From the NCBI RefSeq assembly GCF_900103605.1, contig NZ_FNHY01000004.1, positions 62,001-126,000 on the forward strand: a DNA stretch of 64,000 nucleotides, given 5' to 3'. Within the stretch, counting starts at the first letter, position 1; every line of letters begins with the position of its first letter. The notes under the pieces are model-generated. The model was not told where the DNA came from, searched no databases, and saw nothing but the letters and a program-made list of their open reading frames with translations. This DNA is from Psychrobacillus sp. OK028 (lineage in GTDB: Bacteria; Bacillota; Bacilli; Bacillales_A; Planococcaceae). Below, in pieces: positions 1 through 9,453 of this stretch. Position numbers and translations under genes: made by a program.

Positions 1-440
1 AGCGCGCACCACCAATTATCCCCTCTTGCGTTACCAATGGAAATTACAATGGATTCGGTCATCAATTGCGAGGAGATTCCTTGGTTCAAAACTTTCGGCG
101 GAAAGATAGCCTCCCCTTTAGTAATTGTGATAGTTGTATCCAGTTTATTTGAAAGCTTATTAACAACCTGTTCTAATTCGTTGTACGTTTCTTGTGGATT
201 ATTTTCATATTTTAGTAAAATCGGCTCTATATGATGCTTCACGTTATTTTTCACTTGTTGATCTTCGATTGTATTGCTATTTGCTATTAAACGGAAACGA
301 ATACCCTCTACTTCTTCTCCCTGTGGAAAGAGCAAAAATAAACAAAACTGAATTAATAACAGCATCCAAACAAAGAAAATAACTGCGTCTATTTGTTTAC
401 CAATGCTCGGCGCTTTTTTAATCTCGTAATCTGGTAACAT
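1..440 (-). CDS. spoIIR: Stage II sporulation protein R (3' end cut by the window edge)
   Basis: Reading the minus strand from ATG at 440 gives 146 open codons running off the window. SpoIIR is secreted from the forespore and triggers SpoIIGA to process pro-sigmaE in the mother cell. The product has a short cytoplasmic start, one hydrophobic segment or signal anchor at about residues 20-39, then the family-typical stretch IRFRLIANSNTIEDQ and, at the cut end, GDNWWCA, matching the conserved GDNWWC near the SpoIIR C-terminus. A ribosome binding site AAGGGGG lies 8-12 nt upstream. An upstream ATG at 447 is out of frame and quickly stopped. Position next to prmC-prfA agrees with the B. subtilis order. 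The missing piece is only the last few tens of residues. Confidence 0.88.
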   Translation of the reverse strand, partial: MLPDYEIKKAPSIGKQIDAVIFFVWMLLLIQFCLFLLFPQGEEVEGIRFRLIANSNTIEDQQVKNNVKHHIEPILLKYENNPQETYNELEQVVNKLSNKLDTTITITKGEAIFPPKVLNQGISSQLMTESIVISIGNARGDNWWCA

Positions 441-540
441 ATAACATTCCCCCTTAGGAACATTGTTACCAGTAGATTCATATTTTATTCAGTGATTAGG
501 CGAATTTCATAATTATTTATTATTAAAATCCGAACACCTC

Positions 541-572
541 CCACTGCAGTTGCCGCCTGTCGCTTCAATTAA
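541..572 (-). repeat. Remnant of the GC-rich palindromic intergenic repeat
   Basis: The segment reads CCACTGCAGTTGCCGCC then CGCTTCAATTAAT. It matches, with a few changes, the right end of the copy at 4508-4690 (CCACTGGAGTCGCCGCC, CGCTTCAATCAA). Only this end survives. The rest of 441-642, between spoIIR and prmC, holds the spoIIR ribosome binding site and nothing else I can recognise. Confidence 0.6.
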
Positions 573-642
573 TAACATCGACTATTATAACCAGATTATT
601 AAATGCAAAACACTATATTATTGAGATGTTTAATTATGCGAC

Positions 643-1506
643 TTAATTGATTGTACAAAATACAAATCTATCTTTTTTGTTAATATCTTGAACAACTTCG
701 ACAAGTGAGTGTGGGAATGCATGTTGAAGCATTTTTTGAACGGCTGGACCTTGCTCGTAGCCAATTTCAAACCCTATGAAGCTTGGTGTATTCATCATAC
801 CTGGAAGCTGCTCGGCCATTTTTCTATATAGCTGTAAACCATCCTCTTCTGCAAATAAAGCTAAATGTGGTTCATAATCTATCACCGTATCTGATAGACT
901 TTCTGCTTCATGTGCTCCGATATAGGGAGGATTCGATAAGATAACATCCCATTTTTGCTTGGCAATTGGTGCTAGTAAATCCCCTTGCCTAAATTCAACC
1001 TCTGCTTTTAAGCGCACGCTATTTTGTTTAGCAACGGTTAATGCTTCTGGAGATATATCTGTGGCAGTCACATTGACATTAGGTATTTCTTTCTTTATGG
1101 TCAACGCTATCGCACCACTACCGGTTCCAATATCAGCAATTTTTATAGGTTGGCTTACTTCAAAAAGTTTAGCCGTCCGTTTTTTGACTTCTTCTATCAA
1201 TTCTTCTGTTTCTGGTCTTGGTATCAAGACATGTTCGTTCACTAAAAAGTCACGACCGTAAAAACTCTCCTGGCCAATAATGTATTGAAAAGGGCGTCCG
1301 GTAGCATGTTCGTCAACATACCCCCAAAAGGTTTTGAATGCTACTGGAGTTATTTCATCGTATATCGTCATCATTAAATCAGAGTATTTTTTTTGTAAGA
1401 CGTGCTGCAATAAGTAGCGAGCAACTTCTTTTTCTCGGTTATTTTCCTCTAAAAAAGAAGAAGCCCGTTTTAGGGCCTCAAAATTTGTTTTACACATTCG
1501 TATCAT
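643..1506 (-). CDS. prmC: Peptide chain release factor N5-glutamine methyltransferase PrmC
   Basis: Class I SAM-dependent methyltransferase that methylates the glutamine of the GGQ motif in release factors, here presumably the product of the gene just upstream. The 287-residue length is normal for PrmC. Visible motifs are the SAM-binding [12 protein letters not shown] at about residues 124-135 and the catalytic NPPY (ILSNPPYIG) that is diagnostic of glutamine and adenine N-methyltransferases. The N-terminal helical domain is complete. The start ATG at 1506 lies inside the end of prfA, overlapping it by 17 bp, so the two are translationally coupled; an internal ATG at 1497 is an alternative start. 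No clear rho-independent terminator follows. Confidence 0.95.
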   Translation of the reverse strand: MIRMCKTNFEALKRASSFLEENNREKEVARYLLQHVLQKKYSDLMMTIYDEITPVAFKTFWGYVDEHATGRPFQYIIGQESFYGRDFLVNEHVLIPRPETEELIEEVKKRTAKLFEVSQPIKIADIGTGSGAIALTIKKEIPNVNVTATDISPEALTVAKQNSVRLKAEVEFRQGDLLAPIAKQKWDVILSNPPYIGAHEAESLSDTVIDYEPHLALFAEEDGLQLYRKMAEQLPGMMNTPSFIGFEIGYEQGPAVQKMLQHAFPHSLVEVVQDINKKDRFVFCTIN

Positions 1507-2569
1507 TCATTCTCTCTAATTTTTCTGCTTGATCTTCCATGATTAATGCATCAATCACTTCATCCATCTTACCTTCTAGGACCTGATCAAGTTTTTGCAA
1601 AGTCAATCCGATGCGGTGATCTGTTACACGATTTTGCGGATAGTTATAAGTGCGAATTCGTTCGGAACGGTCACCCGTACCAACTGCCGATTTACGAACT
1701 GCATCGTATTCTGCTTGTGCTTCTTGGCGGAATTTATCCGCTACACGTGCACGAAGAATTTTCATTGCTTTTTCTCTGTTTTTGATTTGCGATTTTTCGT
1801 CCTGCATCGAAACAGTAATTCCTGTAGGTAAATGTGTCATACGAACTGCTGACATCGTAGTATTTACCGATTGTCCCCCAGCACCAGATGATGCGAATGT
1901 ATCTACGCGAACATCCTTTTCATGGATATCCACATCTACTTCTTCTGCTTCCGGAAGTACGGCAACCGTAGCCGTAGAAGTATGAATACGACCACCAGAT
2001 TCTGTTTCAGGAACACGCTGTACTCTGTGTGCCCCATTTTCATATTTCATTTTTGAAAAGGCATTATTTCCGTTAATCATAAAGATGATTTCTTTGAAGC
2101 CGCCTAGACCCGTTGGACTGGACTCCATCACATCGATTTTCCAGCCTTGCGTTTCTGCGAATCTGCTATACATGCGGAACAGATTTCCCGCAAACAACGC
2201 AGCTTCATCTCCACCCGCAGCTCCACGAATTTCCATAATAACGTTTTTATCATCATTTGGGTCTTTTGGAATCAATAGCAGTCTTAGTCGCTCTTCCAAT
2301 ACTTCGATTTGCTTTTCTAGATCACTGACTTCTTCTTTCACCATTTCGCGCATATCTGCATCTAGCTTTTCCTCAAGCATTTGCTTGGAGTCTTTGTATT
2401 GGCTTTTAACCTCTTTGTATTCACGGTATGCATCTACAGTTGATTGCAAATCCGATTGTTCTTTTGAGTATTCTCTTAGCTTATTTAAATCATTAACCAC
2501 ATCAGGGTCACTAAGCAATTCATTTAAATTATTGTAACGATCTTCTACCGATTGTAATCGATCAAACAT
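1490..2569 (-). CDS. prfA: Peptide chain release factor 1
   Basis: RF1 recognises UAA and UAG and releases the polypeptide from the ribosome. The product of about 359 residues has the coiled N-terminal domain, the conserved block [19 protein letters not shown], and the catalytic loop [12 protein letters not shown] containing GGQ. The open frame extends to a GTG at 2578, but that codon sits inside the ribosome binding site GAGGTGAG. The ATG at 2569, 5 nt after AGGTGA, is the better start and gives the usual length. It is followed by overlapping prmC, its modifying enzyme. A TATAAT-like -10 at 2607-2612 on the minus strand has no convincing -35 box. Confidence 0.96.
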   Translation of the reverse strand: MFDRLQSVEDRYNNLNELLSDPDVVNDLNKLREYSKEQSDLQSTVDAYREYKEVKSQYKDSKQMLEEKLDADMREMVKEEVSDLEKQIEVLEERLRLLLIPKDPNDDKNVIMEIRGAAGGDEAALFAGNLFRMYSRFAETQGWKIDVMESSPTGLGGFKEIIFMINGNNAFSKMKYENGAHRVQRVPETESGGRIHTSTATVAVLPEAEEVDVDIHEKDVRVDTFASSGAGGQSVNTTMSAVRMTHLPTGITVSMQDEKSQIKNREKAMKILRARVADKFRQEAQAEYDAVRKSAVGTGDRSERIRTYNYPQNRVTDHRIGLTLQKLDQVLEGKMDEVIDALIMEDQAEKLERMNDTNV

Positions 2570-2773
2570 CGAGCTCACCTCGTTCGTTTAAGTCTATATC
2601 ATTCCTATTATAAAGAAAAAGTTACATTCCCGCTACTTTTTCTGTAAAGGTTTTGGTTGTTTGAGATAAATATTAAGAAAAATGCAATTTCCTTTAAGTT
2701 CATTACCTGTTTCTATCTTTTTTGCAGGGCTTTTGACAGACGTTTCGCTATATTATTACCGAGTGAAGTTTTA

Positions 2774-2826
2774 GGATGCTGGGTTAGTTGTGACGAACGT
2801 CACAACTAACCCAGCATCCCTTTTTT
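2774..2826 (+). terminator. Perfect 22-bp hairpin followed by a T run; no gene upstream on this strand
   Basis: The arms 2774-2795 and 2798-2819 are exact reverse complements around AA, followed by CTTTTTT at 2820-2826. The layout is that of a plus-strand terminator, but no plus-strand gene precedes it. A TTGACA at 2733-2738 with TATTAC at 2754-2759 (15-nt spacer, suboptimal) lies just upstream, so at most a very short transcript would be made. Confidence 0.55.
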
Positions 2827-3159
2827 CGGTAATCTTATGGCGTTTGTCTCTCCTTCGCCCTTCACAACTTTCTTAAACAGGTTAGTGCATTTTTGGAAAT
2901 TCGAGAAAAGATACTTTGCTATTCGTAAAGGAAGCTCTCGAAGATACAATTTCGTTCGCTTTTTCGGTTCTTTACTTAGTAAACACTTACTATTTGACTG
3001 TATTTCCACTAGATGAAAGTAAAACTACTTTGTACATCCTTCATTATAGAATAGTATCCTAATTCAGCAGATAGTTTAATCACTATATTAACTTTGCCTG
3101 CTCTTATCAGCTAAGCGATTAACTGTGAAAAATCTTTTTGTTAAGTACTGCTCACTTAA
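2827..3159. other. Intergenic stretch, no supported gene
   Basis: Between prfA and tdk. A 67-codon minus-strand frame (2806-3009) begins at a GTG with no ribosome binding site and runs into the hairpin arm, so I do not call it. I see no RNA gene or other structure here. Confidence 0.5.
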
Positions 3160-3277
3160 TTGATTGAAGTGAAAGGTGGCGACTCCTGCGGGAAAAGCGT
3201 TAGACGAAGACCCCGCAGCGAAGCGAGGAGGCTGAGACAACGCCCGCGGAAAGCGTCCGCCTGAAACGGAAATCAGC
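3160..3277 (+). repeat. GC-rich palindromic intergenic repeat, copy 1
   Basis: About 118 bp starting TGATTGAAGTGAAAGG and ending ACGGAAATCA. It contains GGCGACTCCTGCGGG, GACCCCGCAGCGAAGCGAGG and CCGCGGAAAGCGTCCGCC. The ends can pair with each other (GGTGGCGACTCC with GGAAAGCGTCCGCC is a partial match) and internal stems are present. The same sequence in reverse orientation occurs at 4508, 11716 and 45537. From memory, closely similar intergenic repeats are common in Bacillaceae genomes; no function is known to me. Confidence 0.85.
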
Positions 3278-3362
3278 AGTATGATTAATTTATTAGATTC
3301 TATTTTTCAAAAATATTGCAACACTTTCTAAAGGCATACCAAATTTTATACTTCTTATTCAT

Positions 3363-3395
3363 AAAAAAACCACCTCAAACAAATGAATGAAGTGG
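3363..3395 (-). terminator. tdk terminator
   Basis: On the minus strand an 8-bp stem, CCACTTCA with TGAGGTGG (one G-U), is followed by TTTTTTT, 13 nt after the tdk stop codon. Confidence 0.75.
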
Positions 3396-3407
3396 ATTAA
3401 TAATATC

Positions 3408-3980
3408 TTAAAGTGGTGGATTGGCGTGACATTTTCTGCATACTGGATAGTAAGAGTCGTTACCACCTATTTGAATTTGTTCACCTGTGTACACGGGTTT
3501 ACCACTGTCATCTACACGTAAATTCATGATTGCTTTTTTGTGACAGAACCAGCAAATGGTTTTCATCTCTTCAATTTTGTCTGCGTAGATAAGCATGTAG
3601 CGGCTACCCTCAAAAAGTTCATTTTGGAAGTCATTTTTTAGTCCGAATCCCATTACCGGAATATCTAATTCATCCACAATTCTTGTAAGCTGTAGGACAT
3701 GTTCCTTTGATAGGAACTGTACTTCGTCGATTAGGACACAGTATGGTTTTGGGGATTCTGCTTGAACTAATTCAAATAAGTTTGTTTCATTATAGATAGC
3801 TGTTGCCTTTCTTCTCAATCCGATTCTACTAGAAACATGACCTACTTCGTCACGTGTATCTATGCCTGGAGTGAATATTAAAACAGGTTTGTTTTGTTCC
3901 TCGTAATTATGAGCAACTTTTAAGATTTCGATTGATTTCCCACTATTCATTGCTCCGTGTTTATAAAATAATTGTGCCAT
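3408..3980 (-). CDS. tdk: Thymidine kinase (type II, zinc-binding)
   Basis: Phosphorylates thymidine to dTMP in pyrimidine salvage. The 190-residue protein has the P-loop GAMNSGKS at residues 9-16, the Walker B-like LIDEVQFL near 83-90 and two zinc-ligand pairs, CWFC (143-146) and CRKC (181-184), typical of the tetrameric TK1-like family. The start ATG at 3980 follows AAGGAGA. It stands alone, with its own terminator downstream and rpmE upstream, as in B. subtilis (rpmE-tdk-prfA). Confidence 0.96.
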   Translation of the reverse strand: MAQLFYKHGAMNSGKSIEILKVAHNYEEQNKPVLIFTPGIDTRDEVGHVSSRIGLRRKATAIYNETNLFELVQAESPKPYCVLIDEVQFLSKEHVLQLTRIVDELDIPVMGFGLKNDFQNELFEGSRYMLIYADKIEEMKTICWFCHKKAIMNLRVDDSGKPVYTGEQIQIGGNDSYYPVCRKCHANPPL

Positions 3981-4063
3981 GATATGTCTCCTTGTGTACT
4001 ATGTATTTATTCTATTTATTTATATCATACGTGTACGATTATCGGAAATCCTATTTTCCTTAA

Positions 4064-4102
4064 AACAAAAATACCTGCAAAGCATGAGGCTCTACAGGTA
4101 TT
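4064..4102 (-). terminator. rpmE terminator
   Basis: Minus-strand stem AATACCTG with CAGGTATT (4070-4077 and 4095-4102), extended by partial pairing, followed by TTTTGTTTT. It begins 6 bp after the rpmE stop. Confidence 0.8.
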
Positions 4103-4108
4103 TCGGTA

Positions 4109-4327
4109 TTAGTTTTCTTTGTTTTCTTCTTTAATGCCGTATTTTTTGTTGAAGCGATCAACACGGCCATCAGCTGCTGCGAATTTTTGACGCCCAGTGT
4201 AAAATGGGTGACATTCGTTACAGAACTCGACTTTAATGTCAGCTTTTACAGAACCAGTTGTGAATGTGTTACCACATGAACATGATACTGTTGCTTCTTT
4301 GTAATCGGGATGAATTCCTGCTTTCAT
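4109..4327 (-). CDS. rpmE: 50S ribosomal protein L31, zinc-binding type
   Basis: Large-subunit ribosomal protein of 72 residues. It has all four zinc-ligand cysteines, C16 and C18 (CSC) and C36 and C39 (CNEC), so this is the zinc-containing C+ form rather than the zinc-independent paralogue induced under zinc limitation. The conserved HPFYTG block is present. The ATG at 4327 follows a GAGGAGAGA ribosome binding site. It lies between rho and tdk, the standard Bacillales order. Confidence 0.96.
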   Translation of the reverse strand: MKAGIHPDYKEATVSCSCGNTFTTGSVKADIKVEFCNECHPFYTGRQKFAAADGRVDRFNKKYGIKEENKEN

Positions 4328-4507
4328 CTCTATCTCTCCTCTCGCCCTGAACCATCTGGAACAGAGTTGGTTATGAAACTGATACCTTACACGATCCGAT
4401 TGATGTCAACCGCATATGTAGCAGAAATGTATGATGTTACGTTAAATATAATATCATCTTTGATAGTCGAATGCAAATGATTAATTTTATAATGACAAAA
4501 AGTAGAT
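4328..4507. other. rpmE leader and intergenic spacer
   Basis: Region upstream of rpmE and downstream of rho. Only the rpmE ribosome binding site is clear. The open frames in 4387-4940 are out-of-frame reading of the repeat at 4508-4690 and of rho. Confidence 0.5.
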
Positions 4508-4690
4508 TTACGCTTCAGGCGGACGCTTTCCGTGGGCACGGCTTCAATCTCCTCGTCACTTCGAAAAAATATGCTCCTGCGGTTACTCGTCGCAAAGACA
4601 TTGGTCAAACAAAGTTCGACCAATGTCTTTCCTGCGGGGCTTTCAGCTCGTGCTGTTCCCACTGGAGTCGCCGCCTTCCGCTTCAATCAA
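4508..4690 (-). repeat. GC-rich palindromic intergenic repeat, copy 2 (enlarged form)
   Basis: Reverse-oriented copy from GCTTCAGGCGGACGCTTTCC to GCCTTCCGCTTCAATCAA. It is about 65 bp longer than the other copies. The extra length lies in the middle and includes a perfect 13-bp stem, AAAGACATTGGTC (4594-4606) with GACCAATGTCTTT (4618-4630). The flanks keep the family sequence, including CTGCGGGGC and CACTGGAGTCGCCGCC. Confidence 0.85.
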
Positions 4691-4764
4691 CAGAATCCAA
4701 TATATATTAATGAATAACTATATGCAAAATCTTTCAACATTTGTACTCTCTATTAATATAGAAA

Positions 4765-6048
4765 TTAAAGGGTTACTTTTCCACTTCGGTGGGCTTTCAT
4801 TTCTACTGCTAGTTGCTCAAAAAATGCTTCGTTTGTTTTTGATAGGCGAAGTTTTTTCAAGAAGCGTTCACCAAAGTCAGATGAATCGGAGAATGTTTTA
4901 CGAATTGCCCAAAGTTTATCCAACTGTTCTTTTGGAATAAGTAGCTCTTCTTTTCTCGTTCCAGAACGACGAATATCGATAGCTGGGAAAATACGACGCT
5001 CTGCCAAACTTCTGTCCAAATGAAGCTCTAAGTTACCAGTTCCTTTAAATTCCTCATAAATCACTTCGTCCATACGAGATCCAGTATCGACTAACGCAGT
5101 AGCAAGAATAGTTAAGCTACCACCTTCCTCAATATTACGCGCCGCACCAAAAAAACGTTTTGGGCGATGAAAAGCTGCAGGGTCAATACCACCTGAAAGT
5201 GTACGACCGCTTGGCGGAATAACTAAGTTGTAGGCACGAGCTAAACGTGTAATGGAGTCCATCAAGATGATCACGTCACGTTTATGTTCAACCAAACGCA
5301 TTGCTCTTTCCAGTACAAGTTCAGCCACTTTTACGTGGTTTTCCGGAACCTCATCGAATGTAGAGCTTACTACGTCTGCTTTGACGGAACGCTCAATATC
5401 AGTTACTTCCTCAGGACGCTCATCTATTAATAAAACAATTAGTTCTGCATTTGGATGATTCGTAGTTATTGCATTGGCAATTTCTTTAATAAGTAATGTT
5501 TTACCAGCTTTCGGTGGTGCCACAATCAATCCACGTTGACCATAACCAACAGGTGCTACTAGATCCATGATGCGAGTTGATAGCTTATCAGGAACCGTTT
5601 CCAATTTAATATGACGATCCGGATATAAAGGTGTTAGACCAGGAAAATGCACTCTTTCCTTTGCAACTTCAGGGTCTTCTCCGTTTACTAACTCGACATG
5701 CAGTAGTCCATAATAGCGTTCACTTTCTTTTGGTGGGCGTACTTTTCCTGTTACTTTGTCGCCATTTCGAAGGTCAAATCTTCTAATTTGAGACGCGGAT
5801 ATATAAATGTCCTCTGAGCTAGGCGAATAGTTTATCGGACGTAAGAAACCGAATCCTTCTTGTTGAATAATTTCTAGTACGCCTTCCATGAAGAAAAATC
5901 CCTCTTGTTCGGCACGAGATTTTAAGATTGCAAAAATAAGTTCTTTTTTTGAAAGTTTACTATATGCAGCTACTTTAAATTTACGAGCAAGTGTATAAAG
6001 TTCTTTCAGAGTCATGTTTTCTAACTCATTAATTGTTGTTTGTGTCAT
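4765..6048 (-). CDS. rho: Transcription termination factor Rho
   Basis: Hexameric RNA helicase that ends transcription at rho-dependent sites. Domains from the ATG at 6048: Rho N-terminal SAP-like region (residues 1-45), cold-shock RNA-binding domain with GFGFLRP at 66-71 and [11 protein letters not shown], then the ATPase with Walker A APPKAGKT at 177-184 and [11 protein letters not shown]. Length 427 is normal. The frame extends upstream to GTG codons at 6063 and 6060, but ATG 6048 gives the family N-terminus ([10 protein letters not shown]) and follows GAGTGGTG at about 9 nt. The leader upstream (6064-6322) contains three hairpins and may take part in control; Rho is autoregulated in B. 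subtilis. Confidence 0.96.
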   Translation of the reverse strand: MTQTTINELENMTLKELYTLARKFKVAAYSKLSKKELIFAILKSRAEQEGFFFMEGVLEIIQQEGFGFLRPINYSPSSEDIYISASQIRRFDLRNGDKVTGKVRPPKESERYYGLLHVELVNGEDPEVAKERVHFPGLTPLYPDRHIKLETVPDKLSTRIMDLVAPVGYGQRGLIVAPPKAGKTLLIKEIANAITTNHPNAELIVLLIDERPEEVTDIERSVKADVVSSTFDEVPENHVKVAELVLERAMRLVEHKRDVIILMDSITRLARAYNLVIPPSGRTLSGGIDPAAFHRPKRFFGAARNIEEGGSLTILATALVDTGSRMDEVIYEEFKGTGNLELHLDRSLAERRIFPAIDIRRSGTRKEELLIPKEQLDKLWAIRKTFSDSSDFGERFLKKLRLSKTNEAFFEQLAVEMKAHRSGKVTL

Positions 6049-6126
6049 ATGGGGATGCACCACTCTTTAATATATTTTATTGTTTCACTCATTTTGAAAT
6101 GTTAGAGAAAGAAGTTTTATAAGAGG

Positions 6127-6312
6127 TTACCCGACGCCTTATAATAGGTCGTCGGGTAAAACATAAGGAAAGTTTCTTATTTTATCCTGGTTTAACAGGC
6201 TGTAATACCCCACCTCAAATTTTGAGCAAGAAAAATTGGTGGGATAAACAGCCTGTAAATCCCCGATTGGTTCAACTAACCATCAGTGGATGAAGAATCC
6301 CCCCTCTGATGG
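6127..6312 (-). other. Structured spacer between glpX and rho with three inverted repeats
   Basis: Seen: TTACCCGACG with CGTCGGGTAA (6127-6160); ACAGGCTGT and CCCACC pairing with GGTGGG and ACAGCCTGT across a 23-nt loop (6199-6258); CCATCAG with CTGATGG (6281-6312). None has a clear T run on the minus strand, so these are not plain terminators. The order in the minus-strand transcript is glpX stop, stem 3, stem 2, stem 1, rho. Whether this is a rho leader, a repeat or a weak glpX terminator cannot be decided here. Confidence 0.4.
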
Positions 6313-6322
6313 AAGTTTCACT

Positions 6323-7285
6323 TTATAGTACTAAGTTAGGCTTTTTGTTTAGACTGTGACGACCTTCCACAAATCGAACTGTACCTGATTTAGCACGCAT
6401 TACAATCGAATGAGTTGAACTGAAGGCACCTTTAAATTGAACTCCACGAAGAAGTTCCCCGTCCGTAACACCTGTTGCTGCAAAAATTGCGTCGTCGCCT
6501 TTTACTAAGTCTTCCATACGTAGAACTTTGTTTACGTCTAGACCCATCTTGATGCAACGAGCTAACTCTGCCTCATCTTGAGGTATAAGCTTTCCTTGAA
6601 TTTCTCCACCTAAACATTTTAATCCTACAGCAGAAATAACTCCCTCTGGAGCTCCGCCCATTCCGAATAAAATATCTACACCTGTATCATCAAACGCTGT
6701 ATTAATAGCTCCTGCAACATCACCATCTGTAATTAGCTTTATACGTGCTCCCGCTGATCTGATTTCATCGATGATTTTTTGGTGACGAGGACGCCCCAAA
6801 ATAGTAGCCACAACATCTTCAATGTTTTTATTTTTTGCACGAGCAACTGCTTTTAGATTATCTAAAACGGAAGCATTAATATCCACTTGTCCTACAGATT
6901 CTGGCCCAACGGCAAGTTTATCCATATACATATCTGGAGCATGAAGTAAGTTTCCACGATCGGCAACTGCAAGTACAGCAAGCGCATTCCAACCACCTGA
7001 GGCTACAATATTTGTACCTTCTAAAGGATCTACTGCGATGTCTACGTGAGGACCGTCTGTGCCCAGACCTAGTTTTTCTCCGATATATAACATCGGTGCC
7101 TCGTCCATCTCCCCTTCTCCAATTACAACTACGCCTTCCATAGGAATCGTATCAAAAACGGTACGCATTGCAGTTGTTGCTGCATCATCCGCTTCGTTTT
7201 TTAAACCTCTTCCCATCCAACGTGCAGATGCGATTGCTGCTGCTTCTGTTACCCGAACCAATTCCATTGATAAACTACGTTCCAT
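6323..7285 (-). CDS. glpX: Fructose-1,6-bisphosphatase class II
   Basis: Gluconeogenic hydrolysis of fructose-1,6-bisphosphate. The 320-residue protein follows B. subtilis GlpX closely: [16 protein letters not shown] start, metal-site motifs [15 protein letters not shown] and VDPLEGTN, and the C-terminal [21 protein letters not shown] at 7285 has GGAGG 11 nt upstream; a second in-frame ATG at 7267 is less likely because the longer N-terminus is conserved. It sits between rho and murA, as in B. subtilis ywjI. Confidence 0.96.
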   Translation of the reverse strand: MERSLSMELVRVTEAAAIASARWMGRGLKNEADDAATTAMRTVFDTIPMEGVVVIGEGEMDEAPMLYIGEKLGLGTDGPHVDIAVDPLEGTNIVASGGWNALAVLAVADRGNLLHAPDMYMDKLAVGPESVGQVDINASVLDNLKAVARAKNKNIEDVVATILGRPRHQKIIDEIRSAGARIKLITDGDVAGAINTAFDDTGVDILFGMGGAPEGVISAVGLKCLGGEIQGKLIPQDEAELARCIKMGLDVNKVLRMEDLVKGDDAIFAATGVTDGELLRGVQFKGAFSSTHSIVMRAKSGTVRFVEGRHSLNKKPNLVL

Positions 7286-7423
7286 TATTATATAAGCCTC
7301 CAGTTTTGCTTTATCCGAATTCCGAACTATATTTCTTCCTGTCTCATTGTAGCATATTTGTCAAACTTGATAAGTAACAATTATCCAAAAAACTTTTAAC
7401 AAAAAATCAAAATAAGTTGAATA

Positions 7424-8701
7424 TTAATCATTATTTACTTCCACTTCTTTAACTTCTACTCGTCTTATATCTGCACCAAGCCCTTGAAGCTTATCTACTA
7501 AAGAACTATACCCACGTTCTATATGGAATATATCTTGAATTTCTGTTTCTCCATCAGCAAGTAACCCTGCAATAACAAGCGCCGCGCCCGCACGAAGATC
7601 GCTTGCACGCACAGTAGCAGCCTCCAAGCTCGTTGGACCTGTAATGACGGCAGTTCTACCATCCACACGCCCATTTGCATTCATCCGACGCAATTCATCG
7701 ATTTGTTTAAAACGAGCGGAGTATATAGTATCCGTGATTACAGATGTGCCTGTTGCTTGGGTCATTAATACTGAAAATGGTTGCTGAAGATCCGTTGGAA
7801 AACCTGGATATACGAGTGTTTTTACATCTACAGGTAATAATTCTTCTACTTTAGGAATGACTATTTTTTCTTCATATTCTTCCACTCTTACTCCCATTTC
7901 ACGAAGCTTAGCAGTTAGCGCCTCCACGTGAAAAGGAATCACATTGTCAATCGTAATGCCATCGCCAGCTACCGCTGCCATAATCATAAATGTACCAGCT
8001 TCAATACGGTCTGGAATAATCGTGTGCTTTGTACCATGTAATTCTTCTACACCATCAATTCGAATAACATTCGTTCCAGCACCTTTAATATTCGCACCCA
8101 TATTAGATAGTAATGTTGCTACGTCAATAATTTCGGGTTCTTTTGCTGCGTTTTCAATAATCGTACGACCTTTTGCTTTAACGGCTGCTAGCATAATATT
8201 TATAGTAGCTCCTACGCTTACTACATCTAAGTAGATTTTAGCACCGACTAAGTTTTGTGCACGCAAATAAATGGCACCATGCTCATTTGATACGGATGCA
8301 CCTAATGCTTCGAAGCCTTTAATATGCTGATCTATAGGTCTTGGGCCTAAGTGACAGCCTCCCGGTAAACCTATTGCCGCTTTGTTAAATCTTCCAAGCA
8401 GGGCACCCATTAAATAGTATGAAGCACGAAGTTTCTTAATGTTGCCATTTGGTAGAGGCATATCCACAACATTTGTCGGATCAATCGTCATTGTTCCATT
8501 TTCAAATGTTACTTTAGCTCCTACTTCCTCTAAAATATCTTTTAACGTCCACACGTCTAAAATTTCTGGTAAACCTTCGATAGTGACAGGGGAATTTGCC
8601 AATAAAGAAGCAGGAATTAGCGCCACCGCACTATTTTTCGCCCCACTTACTTTAATGGTTCCTTGAAGGCGTTGTCCCCCTTTTATTTTATAAACTTCCA
8701 T
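7424..8701 (-). CDS. murZ: UDP-N-acetylglucosamine 1-carboxyvinyltransferase (second MurA paralogue, MurZ/MurAB type)
   Basis: First committed step of peptidoglycan synthesis: transfer of enolpyruvate from PEP to UDP-GlcNAc. The 425-residue inside-out alpha/beta barrel has KVSGAKNSA at 17-25, the fosfomycin-target cysteine C116 in [12 protein letters not shown], and FPTDLQQP. Two paralogues are usual in low-GC Gram-positives; the position between glpX and the transaldolase is that of B. subtilis murAB (murZ), hence the symbol. The ATG at 8701 follows GGGAGAACTGT. Confidence 0.94.
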   Translation of the reverse strand: MEVYKIKGGQRLQGTIKVSGAKNSAVALIPASLLANSPVTIEGLPEILDVWTLKDILEEVGAKVTFENGTMTIDPTNVVDMPLPNGNIKKLRASYYLMGALLGRFNKAAIGLPGGCHLGPRPIDQHIKGFEALGASVSNEHGAIYLRAQNLVGAKIYLDVVSVGATINIMLAAVKAKGRTIIENAAKEPEIIDVATLLSNMGANIKGAGTNVIRIDGVEELHGTKHTIIPDRIEAGTFMIMAAVAGDGITIDNVIPFHVEALTAKLREMGVRVEEYEEKIVIPKVEELLPVDVKTLVYPGFPTDLQQPFSVLMTQATGTSVITDTIYSARFKQIDELRRMNANGRVDGRTAVITGPTSLEAATVRASDLRAGAALVIAGLLADGETEIQDIFHIERGYSSLVDKLQGLGADIRRVEVKEVEVNND

Positions 8702-8720
8702 ACAGTTCTCCCTCGTCTTG

Positions 8721-9368
8721 TTACTCGCTTTTACGATTGTTCCAATCCGCTAGAAATCCTTCAATCCCTTTGTCTGTTAAAGGATGATTAAATAGTTGTT
8801 GAAGTACTTTAAAAGGTGTTGTTGAAATATGTGCGCCGTTTAGAGCTGCATCGGTAATATGTTGAGGATGTCTAATAGATGCCGCAATAATTTCAGTATC
8901 AATGTTATGAATATCAAAGATTTGTGCAATCTTAGCAATTAATTCCATACCATCATGTCCGATATCGTCTAAGCGACCTAAAAATGGCGATACGTAGGTT
9001 GCCCCAGCTCGTGCTGCTAGCAATGCTTGGTTAGCACTGAAAATAAGTGTTACATTCGTTTTAATACCTTCTGAACGGAATACTGAACAAGCTTTAAGAC
9101 CCTCTGGAGTCATTGGTAGTTTTACAGTAATATTCGGTGCAATGGCAGCAAGTTCTCTACCTTCTTTAATCATACCTTCTGCATCTAATGCAATTACTTC
9201 TGCACTAACCGACCCGTCTACTAATGCAGTAATTTCACGCAGGCGATCGTGGAATGAGATATTTTCTTTTGCTACTAGTGATGGATTCGTTGTTACTCCT
9301 GATAGAATCCCCCAAGCGTGTGCTTCTTTAATTTCTTCAAAATTGGCAGTATCGATAAAAAATTTCAT
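8721..9368 (-). CDS. tal: Transaldolase-like protein, TalC/FSA subfamily
   Basis: Small (215 residues) transaldolase of the type represented by B. subtilis YwjH. It acts in the non-oxidative pentose phosphate pathway or cleaves fructose-6-phosphate. Schiff-base lysine K83 is seen in ITVKLPMT, with [10 protein letters not shown] at the start and [15 protein letters not shown] in the middle. It is transcribed with fba and murZ on the same strand, with only 19 bp to murZ. The exact substrate preference (transaldolase or fructose-6-phosphate aldolase) cannot be read from the sequence. Confidence 0.92.
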   Translation of the reverse strand: MKFFIDTANFEEIKEAHAWGILSGVTTNPSLVAKENISFHDRLREITALVDGSVSAEVIALDAEGMIKEGRELAAIAPNITVKLPMTPEGLKACSVFRSEGIKTNVTLIFSANQALLAARAGATYVSPFLGRLDDIGHDGMELIAKIAQIFDIHNIDTEIIAASIRHPQHITDAALNGAHISTTPFKVLQQLFNHPLTDKGIEGFLADWNNRKSE

Positions 9369-9453
9369 ATGATTAATATCCTCCTCATGATGGAAAAACA
9401 GGAGAAGGTTCCTTTGAACACTTCTCCCCTGTAGCTATTTTTCTAATTTATTA

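Noticed and set aside
2806-3009. 67-codon minus-strand frame between prfA and tdk
   Set aside because: Starts at GTG without a ribosome binding site, ends in the arm of the 22-bp hairpin, and has no recognisable domain.
4387-4940. Several frames on both strands between rpmE and rho
   Set aside because: They are translations of the GC-rich repeat and of the complementary strand of rho.
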